Assembly (NCBI GenBank): GCA_902595125.1
Contig: CACJOY010000002.1
Span: 160,721-224,720, forward strand
Reading direction: 5' to 3'
Length of the DNA stretch: 64,000 nucleotides
Origin: an uncultured Pelagibacteraceae bacterium
GTDB taxonomy: Bacteria > Pseudomonadota > Alphaproteobacteria > Pelagibacterales > Pelagibacteraceae
The translations under genes were made by a program, and so were the position numbers. A model generated the notes under the pieces. The model saw only the letters and a program-made list of their open reading frames with translations. It made no database searches and was not told the DNA's origin. Below, piece by piece: positions 16,280-24,711 of the stretch (its first letter is position 1; each line of letters begins with the position of its first letter).

Positions 16280-17332
16280 TTAAGACTCTCTTTTTTTACC
16301 TATAATTTCAGTAAAATTCTTAACACCATCCTTCAATAATAATTCTTTTAACTCTTTTTTGATAATCCCTACTATATTTGGACCTCTATAAACCATCCCA
16401 GTATAAAGTTGAACATAATTAGCGCCTGCTAAAAATTTTTTATATGCACTTTTACCTGAGTCTACCCCACCTACCCCTATAATTTTAATTCTTCCTTTTA
16501 GGATACTATAAAATTTACTTATCAATTTTGTGGATTTTTCCTCAATTGGTTTACCTGACAATCCACCTTTTTGGTGTTTAGAAATATTACTTAACCCATC
16601 TCTAGTCGAGTCAGAGGTATTTGAAATAATAACTGCTTCAATACTGTTATCCAAAAGAACATCTGAAATTTTACTGATATCTTGATCACTTATATCAGGC
16701 GATACTTTCACAACCATTGGAATTGATGAATTCAAAATTTTTTTTTCTTTGTTAATTATTTTTAATAATTCATTTAATTTTAATTCATTATGAAAACTTC
16801 TTAAATCTTCGGTATTTGGTGAAGAAATATTTATTGTGATATAATCTGCAACTTCATGAAAGGTTTTAAAACAGTCGACGTAATCATTATTTCTATCTTT
16901 AGACTCTTTGTTTGGACCTATATTTATTCCCAATAAACCGAGCTTTTTTTTAGATTTAATCCTTTCTAAAACATTTTTTGCACCAAAATTGTTAAATCCT
17001 AATCTGTTAATTAAAGCCTCGTCTTCAATTAACCTAAAAACTCGAGGTTTAGGATTTCCATACTGCTTAAGAGGTGTGACCGTCCCAACTTCAACAAAAC
17101 CAAAACCAAGTTTAAATAATGAGTTGTATACTTCTGCATTTTTATCAAAACCAGCAGCGATCCCTATGGGGTTTTCTATATCTTTTTTAAATAATTTTGT
17201 TTTAAATATAGGATTATTTTTGTCTTTATCTAAAATATTACTAGCAAAGTTAAATTTAAGAGATTTAATGGCTAAACTATGAGCAGTCTCAGGATCTAAT
17301 TTGAAAATTAAGGATCTTATATTTGAAAACAT
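16280..17332 (-). CDS. pyrD: Dihydroorotate dehydrogenase (quinone), class 2
   Basis: Oxidises dihydroorotate to orotate in pyrimidine synthesis and passes electrons to membrane quinone. 350 residues with the class 2 pattern: an N-terminal helix, then NPIGIAAGFDKN, FVEVGTVTPLKQYGNPKPRVFRL cut into recognisable blocks, NRLGFNN, the NISSPNT catalytic loop region and GVGGVDSGKSAYKK binding FMN phosphate. The catalytic serine of class 2 is expected in the SSPNT stretch. Its start overlaps or abuts the lysS stop (17332), so the two are probably cotranscribed. Confidence 0.95.
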   Translation of the reverse strand: MFSNIRSLIFKLDPETAHSLAIKSLKFNFASNILDKDKNNPIFKTKLFKKDIENPIGIAAGFDKNAEVYNSLFKLGFGFVEVGTVTPLKQYGNPKPRVFRLIEDEALINRLGFNNFGAKNVLERIKSKKKLGLLGINIGPNKESKDRNNDYVDCFKTFHEVADYITINISSPNTEDLRSFHNELKLNELLKIINKEKKILNSSIPMVVKVSPDISDQDISKISDVLLDNSIEAVIISNTSDSTRDGLSNISKHQKGGLSGKPIEEKSTKLISKFYSILKGRIKIIGVGGVDSGKSAYKKFLAGANYVQLYTGMVYRGPNIVGIIKKELKELLLKDGVKNFTEIIGKKRES

Positions 17333-18894
17333 TATTTAATTTTATTTATTATAAGATCTTTTGTCTCTTTAACACCAAAAAAACTTATAAAAAAACCCAT
17401 TCGAGGACCATTATCATCACCAAATACTACTTGATAAATCAACTTAAACCAGTCTCTAAGATTTTCTGCATAACCATTTTCTTTTCCAGTTGAGTAAATT
17501 AGTGTTTGAATATCCTCAGGAGTCATTTTGTCGTTACAAGTTTCCAAAGTTTTAACTAAAGCTTCTAGAGCTTTTTTTTCATCTAAATTAGGAGTTTTAT
17601 ATTTTTTCTTTACCTTAATTATGTCATTAAAATATTTGATAGCATAACCTACCAAATTATCAAAAATAGGATGATCTTTTTCTAAGATATTTTCTTTATA
17701 TTTTTTAACGAACTTCCACAAAAGTTCTTTATTGTCTGCATTGCTAGTTTCGACAAGATTCAACAACATTGAAAAAGACATAATTGTATTTTCTTTAGGA
17801 ACATTGCTATTATGAACATGCCATACAGGATTCATTAATAATTGTAATTCATTTTGATCTTTTGCTTTTTCAATTGAATCTAAATATTCATCTACGGCTT
17901 TAGGAACGATTTCATTATAAAGCTTTTTTGCTCTTTTAGGATTTTGATACATGTACAGTGACAAACTTTCAGGTGAAGCATATTGAAGCCATCGATCTAT
18001 TGTAATGCCATTCCCTTTTGATTTCGATATTTTTTCACCTTTTTCATCTAAAAATAGTTCATAAGCAAAACCAGACGGATTTTTTTTTCCAATTAATTTA
18101 ATAATCTTTGTTGATAAAATTGCACTTTCTATAAGATCTTTTCCATACATTTCAAAATCAACATCTAAAGCATACCATCTCATAGCCCAATCAACTTTCC
18201 ACTGTAATTTACAGTTTCCATCAAGAATGCTAGACTCTAAATCTTTTCCTTTATTATCAAAAATAATTATCGATTTTTTTTTAATTATCTCTTTTACTGG
18301 AATTTCCAATACATGTCCTGTTTCAGGACATATCGGTAAAAATGGACTATAAGTTTTTTGGCGTTCTTTTCCTAAAGTTGGTAATATAATGTTCATAATA
18401 CCTTCATAATTTTTTAAAATAACTTCTAAAGAAGGATTAAAGAAACCTGATTTATAAAGTGCAGTTGAACTTTTAAAATTATAAATGAATTTAAAATTAT
18501 TCAAAAAATCTTTTAACATTTCATTATTGTGTTCACCAAAACTATTATACTTATTAAAAGGATCTGGAACTTGAGTAAGAGGTTTGTGTAAATTTTCTTC
18601 TAACAATTCTTTATTAGGAACATTATCAGGTACTTTTCTTAATCCATCCATGTCATCAGAAAAAGTAAGTATTTCAGTAGGAAGATCAGTTAGATGTTTT
18701 AAAGCATTTACCATCATTGAAGTTCTAGCTACCTCTCCAAAAGTTCCTATGTGGGGCAATCCACTTGGTCCATAACCAGTCTGAAGTGTGATTTTTCCTT
18801 TTTTCTCAATAATGGATTTTCTTTCTCGAAGTAATTTTTTAGCCTCAACGAATGGCCATGCGCTTGTTTTTTCCAAGTTTTCTTTTTTAATCAT
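17332..18894 (-). CDS. lysS: Lysyl-tRNA synthetase, class I
   Basis: Class I (archaeal-type) LysRS, the form found in alphaproteobacteria in place of the class II enzyme. The nucleotide-binding signature GPSGLPHIGTFGE near residue 45-57 and the second signature KISKSKGNG near 285-300 are clear, and KNPSGFAYELFLDEKG precedes it. Length about 520 residues is normal. An in-frame TTG at 18909 would add five residues; the ATG at 18894 gives MIKKENLEKTSAWPF and is preferred. The gene is divergent from trkH. Confidence 0.95.
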   Translation of the reverse strand: MIKKENLEKTSAWPFVEAKKLLRERKSIIEKKGKITLQTGYGPSGLPHIGTFGEVARTSMMVNALKHLTDLPTEILTFSDDMDGLRKVPDNVPNKELLEENLHKPLTQVPDPFNKYNSFGEHNNEMLKDFLNNFKFIYNFKSSTALYKSGFFNPSLEVILKNYEGIMNIILPTLGKERQKTYSPFLPICPETGHVLEIPVKEIIKKKSIIIFDNKGKDLESSILDGNCKLQWKVDWAMRWYALDVDFEMYGKDLIESAILSTKIIKLIGKKNPSGFAYELFLDEKGEKISKSKGNGITIDRWLQYASPESLSLYMYQNPKRAKKLYNEIVPKAVDEYLDSIEKAKDQNELQLLMNPVWHVHNSNVPKENTIMSFSMLLNLVETSNADNKELLWKFVKKYKENILEKDHPIFDNLVGYAIKYFNDIIKVKKKYKTPNLDEKKALEALVKTLETCNDKMTPEDIQTLIYSTGKENGYAENLRDWFKLIYQVVFGDDNGPRMGFFISFFGVKETKDLIINKIK

Positions 18895-18982
18895 GAATAA
18901 TTCAATCAAAATCTAATATTAACGAACAACTTAATTCTTATAGAGTTGAAATTTATTTACCATAAAATAATGTTCTTTCAAA

Positions 18983-20422
18983 ATGTCTAATTATAAAACC
19001 GTTTTTTTTACACTTGGGATACTTCAAATAATTCTGGGGATTTTTATGCTTGTACCTATTATCGTGCAACTGATCTACAGCCAGTTTGATTCGTCTTTTT
19101 TTAGTGCCTCTTTAGTAACAATGGTTTTTGGTACTTTGTTTTTTTTATCAAATCTAGATCATGAAAAAAAACTAAATTTGCAACAAGCTTTTTTGCTCAC
19201 TGCATTATCTTGGTTAAGTATCGCAATCTTTGGATCTCTACCTTTTGTATTTTCAAATCTAAACTTTTCGTTCACTAACGCTTTTTTTGAAAGTATGTCA
19301 GGTATAACTACCACTGGTTCAACGATTATCTCAAATTTAGAGGATATGCCAAAAGGTATTTTGTTATGGAGAGCAATACTTCAATGGCTAGGTGGGATTG
19401 GTATAATTGTAATGGCAATTACATTAATGCCGATTATGAATGTTGGAGGTATGCAGCTATTTAAAATATCTAATAATGACTCATCTGAAAAAATTCTTCC
19501 AAAATCAAAAGAGATCGCACTTAGATTAATTTATATCTATTCGAGCCTGACTGCTCTTTGTGCAATTACTTATAATATTTTTGGAATGGATATTTTTGAC
19601 AGTATTACTCATTCTATGACAACCATAGCTACAGGGGGTTTTTCAAATTATAATCAGTCTATTGGTTATTTTAACAGCATATCAATTGAAACATCAGCAA
19701 CAGTTTTTATAATTTTAGGAAGTCTTCCTTTTATTGTTTATATAAAATTTTTGAATGGGAACAGATCCATTTTTACCTCTGACACTCAAATAAAAGCTTT
19801 TTTAAAAGTTGTAATTGTATCTATTATAATTTTATCAATATATCTATCCATCAATAATTCAAGTTCATTTAATTTAAGATCAGTCTTTTTCAATGTTATT
19901 TCAATTTTGACAGGAACTGGTTATGTAAATGCACAATTTGATAATTGGGGCAGTTTTCCATTAGTTTTATTTTTAGGCTTAATGTTTATAGGAGGATGTG
20001 CAGGGTCAACAACGTGTGGAATTAAAATATTTAGACTCCAAATTCTTTATTCATTTGTAGTTAATCAGCTTAAAAAAATTATATATCCTAAAGGTATTTT
20101 TATTTTAAAATATGATCAAAATTCAATCGATAACAAATTTATTGCATCAATAATTTCCTTTATATACATGTATTTGATAATATTTTTTTTGTTATCAGCC
20201 TTATTGTCTTTGACAGGACTCGATTTTATTACTGCTATTTCGGGTGCTGCTACATCTATTTCAAATGTTGGACCTGGTTTAGGAGCAATTATCGGTCCTA
20301 ATGGTAATTTTTCAACTCTTCCTGATGTTTCTAAATGGATTTTAACTTTAGGTATGATTTTAGGAAGACTAGAGCTATTTGCGATTTTAGTTCTATTCCT
20401 TCCATCCTTTTGGAGAAATTAA
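18983..20422 (+). CDS. trkH: Trk-type potassium uptake membrane subunit TrkH
   Basis: 479 residues with about ten membrane helices in four M1-P-M2 repeats. Potassium-selectivity loops are seen as SGITTTGST, TTIATGGFSN, ILTGTGYVN with nearby GGCAGSTTCGIKI, and SNVGPGLG. TrkH conducts K+ inward using the membrane potential and is gated by the cytosolic NAD/ATP-binding partner TrkA, which is not found in this window. The last block GLGAIIGPNGNF is typical of the C-terminal end. One base separates it from the following permease gene. Confidence 0.95.
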   Translation: MSNYKTVFFTLGILQIILGIFMLVPIIVQLIYSQFDSSFFSASLVTMVFGTLFFLSNLDHEKKLNLQQAFLLTALSWLSIAIFGSLPFVFSNLNFSFTNAFFESMSGITTTGSTIISNLEDMPKGILLWRAILQWLGGIGIIVMAITLMPIMNVGGMQLFKISNNDSSEKILPKSKEIALRLIYIYSSLTALCAITYNIFGMDIFDSITHSMTTIATGGFSNYNQSIGYFNSISIETSATVFIILGSLPFIVYIKFLNGNRSIFTSDTQIKAFLKVVIVSIIILSIYLSINNSSSFNLRSVFFNVISILTGTGYVNAQFDNWGSFPLVLFLGLMFIGGCAGSTTCGIKIFRLQILYSFVVNQLKKIIYPKGIFILKYDQNSIDNKFIASIISFIYMYLIIFFLLSALLSLTGLDFITAISGAATSISNVGPGLGAIIGPNGNFSTLPDVSKWILTLGMILGRLELFAILVLFLPSFWRN

Positions 20423-20423
20423 A

Positions 20424-21800
20424 ATGATTGAAATAAAAAAACAATCTCTTTCAGAAACTTTCTCAATTTATTTTGATAAGAGAATGTTAAAAATATTATT
20501 ACTTGGAGCAATCTCTGGATTTCCTTGGGTTTTGATTGGGAGTAGTCTTAGTTTATGGTTAAAGGAAGATGGACTTAGTAGATCAACGGTTGGTTGGGCT
20601 GGGCTTATATTTGGTGTTTATGCTTTTAATTATTTATGGGCACCTTTAGTTGATAGGATACAAATACCCTTTCTTACAAAAAAAATTGGACATAGAAGAG
20701 GCTGGATTGTATTAATGCAATCATTAATTTTATTATCTCTTTTTTTGTGGAGTATAATTAATCCTTCAGAAAATTTAGTATTAGTTGTTACCGTAGGGCT
20801 ATTAATTGCAGTAGCATCAGCAACCCAAGACATAACAGTTGATGCATTAAGAATAGAACAAATTGGTGAAAATGAAGGTAGAGCCATGGCTGCAGGAGCT
20901 GCAATGGCTGTAGTTGGATGGTGGAGTGGATATAAACTTGGAGGTGTATTATCTTTATTTTCTGCAGAATTTTTACAAAATGTAGGTTTCCAAAATTACT
21001 GGCAATTAACTTTTTTGATTTTAAGTATTTTAATAATTTTAATGAATATTGGGCTTATGTTTATTGATGAAACAAGTTATGAAGATAGACAAAAAAAGCA
21101 GTTAGAAAATGATAAATTAATTTTAAATAAATTTAAAAAAAAAAATATTATTACCCAATTATTATCTTGGGTTGGTGGTACTATTAGTGGTCCAATTACA
21201 AGTTTTTTTAAAAAAAATGGCTTTGAAATTGCTATTGGTATATTAGGCTTTGTTTTTTTATTTAAAGTAGGCGAAGCTTTTTTAGGTCGAATGTCTATTA
21301 TTTTTTATAAAGAAATAGGTTTTAGTAAGTCAGATATTGCTATCTATTCCAAAGCATTAGGTTGGATGACAACAGTAATTTTTACTCTTTTAGGGGGACT
21401 TTTTGTAATTAGATCTGGTGTTTTAAAAGCTATGTTTCTAGCAGGAATTATTATGGCAACTACAAATCTTTTGTTTAGCTTATTAGCTTGGAGTGACAAA
21501 TCTGAACTATTATTTGCTATCGCAGTAATTTTTGATGATATTGCAGCAGCATTTGCAACTGTTGCGTTTGTAGCTTTTATTTCATTATTAGTTGATAGAG
21601 CTTACACTGCAACACAATATGCTCTTTTAGCTTCAATAGGAACTGCTGGAAGAACAACATTAGCGTCTTCATCTGGTGCACTTGTAGACTGGCTAAACGG
21701 TGATTGGGGTACTTTTTTTATACTTACTGCATTGATGGTAATACCATCACTAATTATATTATGGATCATGAGAAATAAATTGAAGCTTTATGAAAAATAA
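20424..21800 (+). CDS. Major facilitator permease, AmpG-like
   Basis: 458 residues, about twelve membrane helices. The N-terminal block ISGFPWVLIGSSLSLWLKE, then GVYAFNYLWAPLVDR and HRRGWIVLMQ, and the stretch ATQDITVDALRIE are characteristic of the AmpG/acetyl-CoA-transporter branch of the MFS. AmpG imports anhydro-muropeptides released from the wall. The presence of amgK-murU in the same window and an NlpC/P60 hydrolase overlapping this gene by 11 bases make muropeptide import plausible. Other substrates remain possible, so no symbol is given. Confidence 0.78.
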   Translation: MIEIKKQSLSETFSIYFDKRMLKILLLGAISGFPWVLIGSSLSLWLKEDGLSRSTVGWAGLIFGVYAFNYLWAPLVDRIQIPFLTKKIGHRRGWIVLMQSLILLSLFLWSIINPSENLVLVVTVGLLIAVASATQDITVDALRIEQIGENEGRAMAAGAAMAVVGWWSGYKLGGVLSLFSAEFLQNVGFQNYWQLTFLILSILIILMNIGLMFIDETSYEDRQKKQLENDKLILNKFKKKNIITQLLSWVGGTISGPITSFFKKNGFEIAIGILGFVFLFKVGEAFLGRMSIIFYKEIGFSKSDIAIYSKALGWMTTVIFTLLGGLFVIRSGVLKAMFLAGIIMATTNLLFSLLAWSDKSELLFAIAVIFDDIAAAFATVAFVAFISLLVDRAYTATQYALLASIGTAGRTTLASSSGALVDWLNGDWGTFFILTALMVIPSLIILWIMRNKLKLYEK

Positions 21801-22542
21801 TTTTCTTAACATTGCTTTAACAAATATTCATTCAAAACCGTCTGTAAAGTCAGAGGTTACTTCTCAAATTTTATATGGGGAAAAATTTAAAATTTTATCT
21901 AAAAAAAAAAATTGGGTTAAAATTAAAACTAATTTTGATGATTATATCGGTTTTATAAAAAGAAATGAATTTTATAGAAACTTTAACCCTTCATTTAAAA
22001 TCTATAGACCTAAATCAGAAATATTAAAAAAAAAAAATAATAGATATGTCCCAACAAATAAATTTCTTTTTTTTGGCTCAGGAATTAAAGTTCTTAGCCA
22101 AGATAAAAACTATATTGAATATAAAAATAACAAATGGATAAAAAAAAAAGACTTAAAAAAAATTAATCATATTGAAAAAAATTTTTTAAAAATATTTAAA
22201 TCGTTTTTAAATTGCAAATATATGTGGGGTGGCAAAACTTCTGACGGTATAGATTGCTCAGCTTTAATTCAAATTTTTTTTTATTACAATAGAATTTTTT
22301 TTCCAAGAGATACAAAGGATCAGATAAAATTTTGTAAAAAAAAAGTGAATAATAAAATAAATAAAGGTGATATTATTTTTTGGAAGGGTCACGTAGGTAT
22401 AAGCTTAGATCAGTCAAAATTTATTCACGCTTATGGTCCAAGAAAAAAAGTTCTAATAATGCCAACTAATTACGCAATAGATTTAATTTTTAAGACTACA
22501 AATTTGAAAGTAAAAAAAATAACGAATATAAAAAATTATTAG
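21790..22542 (+). CDS. NlpC/P60-family cell-wall peptidase with SH3-like N-terminus
   Basis: 250 residues. The first about 120 look like bacterial SH3 repeats (LTNIHSKPSVKSEVTSQILYG and NWVKIKTNFDDYIGFI patterns), which bind cell wall. The C-terminal NlpC/P60 domain has the catalytic cysteine Cys156 in DGIDCSALIQ, His201 in KGHVGIS and a third polar residue His213 in IHAYG. Such enzymes cut the gamma-D-Glu-diaminopimelate bond of stem peptides. No signal peptide is visible, so it may act in the cytoplasm on imported muropeptides, which fits overlap with the AmpG-like gene. Two long A-runs, 11 bases at 21901-21911 and 12 bases at 22026-22037, lie in the first third. Confidence 0.87.
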   Translation: MKNNFLNIALTNIHSKPSVKSEVTSQILYGEKFKILSKKKNWVKIKTNFDDYIGFIKRNEFYRNFNPSFKIYRPKSEILKKKNNRYVPTNKFLFFGSGIKVLSQDKNYIEYKNNKWIKKKDLKKINHIEKNFLKIFKSFLNCKYMWGGKTSDGIDCSALIQIFFYYNRIFFPRDTKDQIKFCKKKVNNKINKGDIIFWKGHVGISLDQSKFIHAYGPRKKVLIMPTNYAIDLIFKTTNLKVKKITNIKNY

Positions 22543-23435
22543 TCTCTTCCAAAATTAGGCTTGTTAGTATCTTGTTTTAATTTAATGATTTGAGATCTAA
22601 CTGTTTTGGTTTGAGCTAGTTTTTTAAGGATTGATTTATTTTTATTTAAATTAATATCTTTTTTAAATTCATTTAAACTTTTAATAAACAAGTTTATAGC
22701 TTTTGAAACATTTACTTTATTATCAAAGAATATATCTCTCCACATTACCTCGTTTGAAGCTGCTATCCTTGAAAAATCTCTGAGACCACCCGCGCTAAAT
22801 TTTATTAAATTATGTTTTTGTTTTTTTTCAAAAATTTGGGCTGTTTTAACTAAATTATAAGCAATCAAATGAGGTAGATGACTAGTAATAGAAAAAATTT
22901 TATCATGTTTTTCTGAACTCATCAAAACAGTTTTAGATCCCATTTTTTTCCAAAAAGACTCCAATAATTTTAAATGTTTAAGATTAGTTTTTTTATCTTT
23001 TATCAAAACACACCACTTGCCCTCAAATAAATCTTTTTTGCCATGTTCTGGCCCACTCACCTCAGATCCAGCTATTGGATGACTTGAAGTCCAGGAAATA
23101 TTCTTTTTCAAATTTCTTTTAATTATTTTTAAAGAATTTGATTTTGATGAGCCAATATCTGTGATTATATGATTTGAAGTAAAATATTTATTTAATTTCA
23201 AAATAATCTTTTTATATTCACTCATTGGTGTACAAAAAATAATCATATTTGACTGAGATATTGCATCTTCAGGTTTTTTCACGATTATTCCTGGTAACTT
23301 CAATTTTTTAATTTTAGATAAATTTTTTTTCGACTTTTCGAAAATAAAAATTTTTTTTGCTAATTTTTTTTTTTTGATTTTTCTTAATAAAGAAGAGCCT
23401 AGCAGTCCGCATCCAATAATTAATATATTTTTCAT
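22539..23435 (-). CDS. tyrA: Prephenate/arogenate dehydrogenase
   Basis: Makes 4-hydroxyphenylpyruvate (or tyrosine from arogenate) in tyrosine synthesis. 298 residues: NAD(P)-binding motif IIGCGLLGSSLLRK at the N-terminus, then TDIGSSKSN, the catalytic histidine region SSHPIAGSEVSGPEHG, and SITSHLPHLIAYNLV. The protein ends with a short extra tail and has no fused chorismate mutase or ACT domain. It overlaps hisC upstream by 4 bases, an aromatic aminotransferase/dehydrogenase pairing common in alphaproteobacteria. Its stop overlaps the convergent NlpC/P60 gene by 4 bases. Confidence 0.93.
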   Translation of the reverse strand: MKNILIIGCGLLGSSLLRKIKKKKLAKKIFIFEKSKKNLSKIKKLKLPGIIVKKPEDAISQSNMIIFCTPMSEYKKIILKLNKYFTSNHIITDIGSSKSNSLKIIKRNLKKNISWTSSHPIAGSEVSGPEHGKKDLFEGKWCVLIKDKKTNLKHLKLLESFWKKMGSKTVLMSSEKHDKIFSITSHLPHLIAYNLVKTAQIFEKKQKHNLIKFSAGGLRDFSRIAASNEVMWRDIFFDNKVNVSKAINLFIKSLNEFKKDINLNKNKSILKKLAQTKTVRSQIIKLKQDTNKPNFGRD

Positions 23436-24517
23436 TTATTAAATATACTTTCTACGCTTCTCATAAATTTAAGATTATCATTTTTTGAACCTATTGTAAG
23501 TCTCAAACAGTTTTTAATTTTATAACCATACTCTGTCGATCTTAAAATGATTCCTTTTGTTTTTAATTTTTCATAAAAGTTTTTAGCTCTAAATTTACAT
23601 TTTGAAAAGTTTAACAATAAAAAATTTGCGCTAATTTCATTTGAGTAAATATTGTATTTATTCAAAAATTTTTTTATTTTTGAAGCATAAAATAAATTAT
23701 GTTTTACTGACTTGGATACAAATTTTTTGTCTTTAAGAGACTCTATTGCAGCAAGTTGAGCAACCTCATTAACATTAAATGGTGGTTTTATTAAATTTAA
23801 AGCATCAATAATTTTTCTAGAACCATAACCCCATCCTATTCTCAATGACGCTAATCCATATATTTTTGAGAATGTTCTTAAAATGAAAACATTATTTTTA
23901 TTTTTAAATAAATCTAGTCCAGACTTATAATCTGAATTTTTCATATATTCAAAGTAAGCATCATCTACAACAAGTAGTATATTCCTTCTTAGCTTTTTCC
24001 TTAATTGTATTAATTCAAATTTATCTAAGTAAGTACCTGTGGGATTGTTTGGATTAGCTAGAAAAACTATCTTAGTTTTTTTAGTTACTTTTTTTAAAAT
24101 TTCAGAAATTGATATTTTAAATTTTAATTCTTTAGAAAAAATAACTTTTGCTCCTACTATTTTTGAGTAAATTCTGTACATCAAAAAACTATATTGGGGG
24201 ACTATAACCTCATCTTTTGATTTTAGAAAAAGTTGACATAACATTTGAATTATCTCATCAGACCCTGCTCCACAAATAATTTTGTCTTTATTGCATTTAA
24301 ATTTTTTAGATATTTGATCTCTTAACTTTTTCGATTTTCCGTCTGGATATCTAAAAAAAATTGTATTTTTTTTTGAAATTGCTTTTTTTGCTTTATGACT
24401 TACACCTAAGGCAGATTCATTTGCAGATAGCTTAATAGCCTTTTTCAATTTTTTAATACTAGATTTGCCTGGTTCATAAGCATCTATATTAATTTTTTTA
24501 AATGATAGATTCGTCAT
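23432..24517 (-). CDS. hisC: Histidinol-phosphate / aromatic aminotransferase
   Basis: 361-residue fold I PLP aminotransferase. SANESALGVS near the N-terminus, GAGSDEIIQML, ANPNNPTGTY, DDAYFEY and the PLP-lysine motif RTFSKIYGLASLRIGWG place it in the HisC branch. HisC transaminates imidazole-acetol phosphate in histidine synthesis, and alphaproteobacterial HisC next to tyrA often also serves the last step of tyrosine or phenylalanine synthesis. Its start is divergent from metX across a 194-base region that holds the metX promoter and riboswitch. Confidence 0.93.
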   Translation of the reverse strand: MTNLSFKKINIDAYEPGKSSIKKLKKAIKLSANESALGVSHKAKKAISKKNTIFFRYPDGKSKKLRDQISKKFKCNKDKIICGAGSDEIIQMLCQLFLKSKDEVIVPQYSFLMYRIYSKIVGAKVIFSKELKFKISISEILKKVTKKTKIVFLANPNNPTGTYLDKFELIQLRKKLRRNILLVVDDAYFEYMKNSDYKSGLDLFKNKNNVFILRTFSKIYGLASLRIGWGYGSRKIIDALNLIKPPFNVNEVAQLAAIESLKDKKFVSKSVKHNLFYASKIKKFLNKYNIYSNEISANFLLLNFSKCKFRAKNFYEKLKTKGIILRSTEYGYKIKNCLRLTIGSKNDNLKFMRSVESIFNK

Positions 24518-24593
24518 GTTTTTTTTAAATTTAAGCTCTTTATAAATAAAATAACAATTTTTTATATAGTATTAGTGGGATTATTTAAAAAAA

Positions 24594-24622
24594 TTGACAT
24601 ACTAAATAACTTCTAGTACAAA
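24594..24622 (+). promoter_or_regulatory. Sigma-70-type promoter of metX-metW
   Basis: TTGACA (24594-24599) is a perfect -35 box; TACAAA (24617-24622) follows after exactly 17 bases. Transcription would start about 24628-24630, precisely at the first paired base of the SAM-II riboswitch, which supports both calls. Confidence 0.75.
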
Positions 24623-24628
24623 ATTTAT

Positions 24629-24677
24629 GCGCTGATTTACCTGAATTGCGAGCGCTTTAAAAAAACCGCTAAAAAAG
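24629..24677 (+). promoter_or_regulatory. SAM-II riboswitch controlling metX
   Basis: The sequence reads GCGCTGATTT, a loop containing TTGCG, AGCGC, a short A-rich stretch and then CGCTAAAAAAG. This is the SAM-II (metA motif) pattern: stem P1 pairs GCGCT (24629-24633) with AGCGC (24651-24655), and loop bases GCG (24648-24650) can pair with CGC (24667-24669) to give the pseudoknot beside the conserved GCTAAAAA. SAM-II binds S-adenosylmethionine and lowers expression of methionine genes, and it is known in front of metX in SAR11 relatives. The metX ATG lies 34 bases after the motif. Confidence 0.87.
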
Positions 24678-24705
24678 TTTTTTTTCTCACAATTCACCAA
24701 TCAGC
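24631..24705 (+). promoter_or_regulatory. Alternative long hairpin in the metX leader, mutually exclusive with the riboswitch
   Basis: Bases 24631-24652 (riboswitch 5' arm and loop) are complementary to 24686-24705, just upstream of the ATG at 24712. Seven pairs (24631-24637 with 24699-24705), a small internal loop, seven pairs (24642-24648 with 24690-24696), one mismatch and three more pairs; A7 (24659-24665) can further face T7. This fold cannot coexist with P1. No T-run follows it, so it would act on translation or folding rather than as a terminator. Confidence 0.55.
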
Positions 24706-24711
24706 ACAATT

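Noticed and set aside
24667..24685. T8 run after the riboswitch as part of an intrinsic terminator
   Set aside because: The only stem directly before it is four bases (AGCG with CGCT) and is the pseudoknot region; too weak for a terminator, though SAM-bound folding might change this.
24629..24711. Tandem second riboswitch (SAM-V type) behind SAM-II
   Set aside because: The 34 bases between the SAM-II core and the ATG are too short and lack a second aptamer pattern; they are better explained as the complementary arm.
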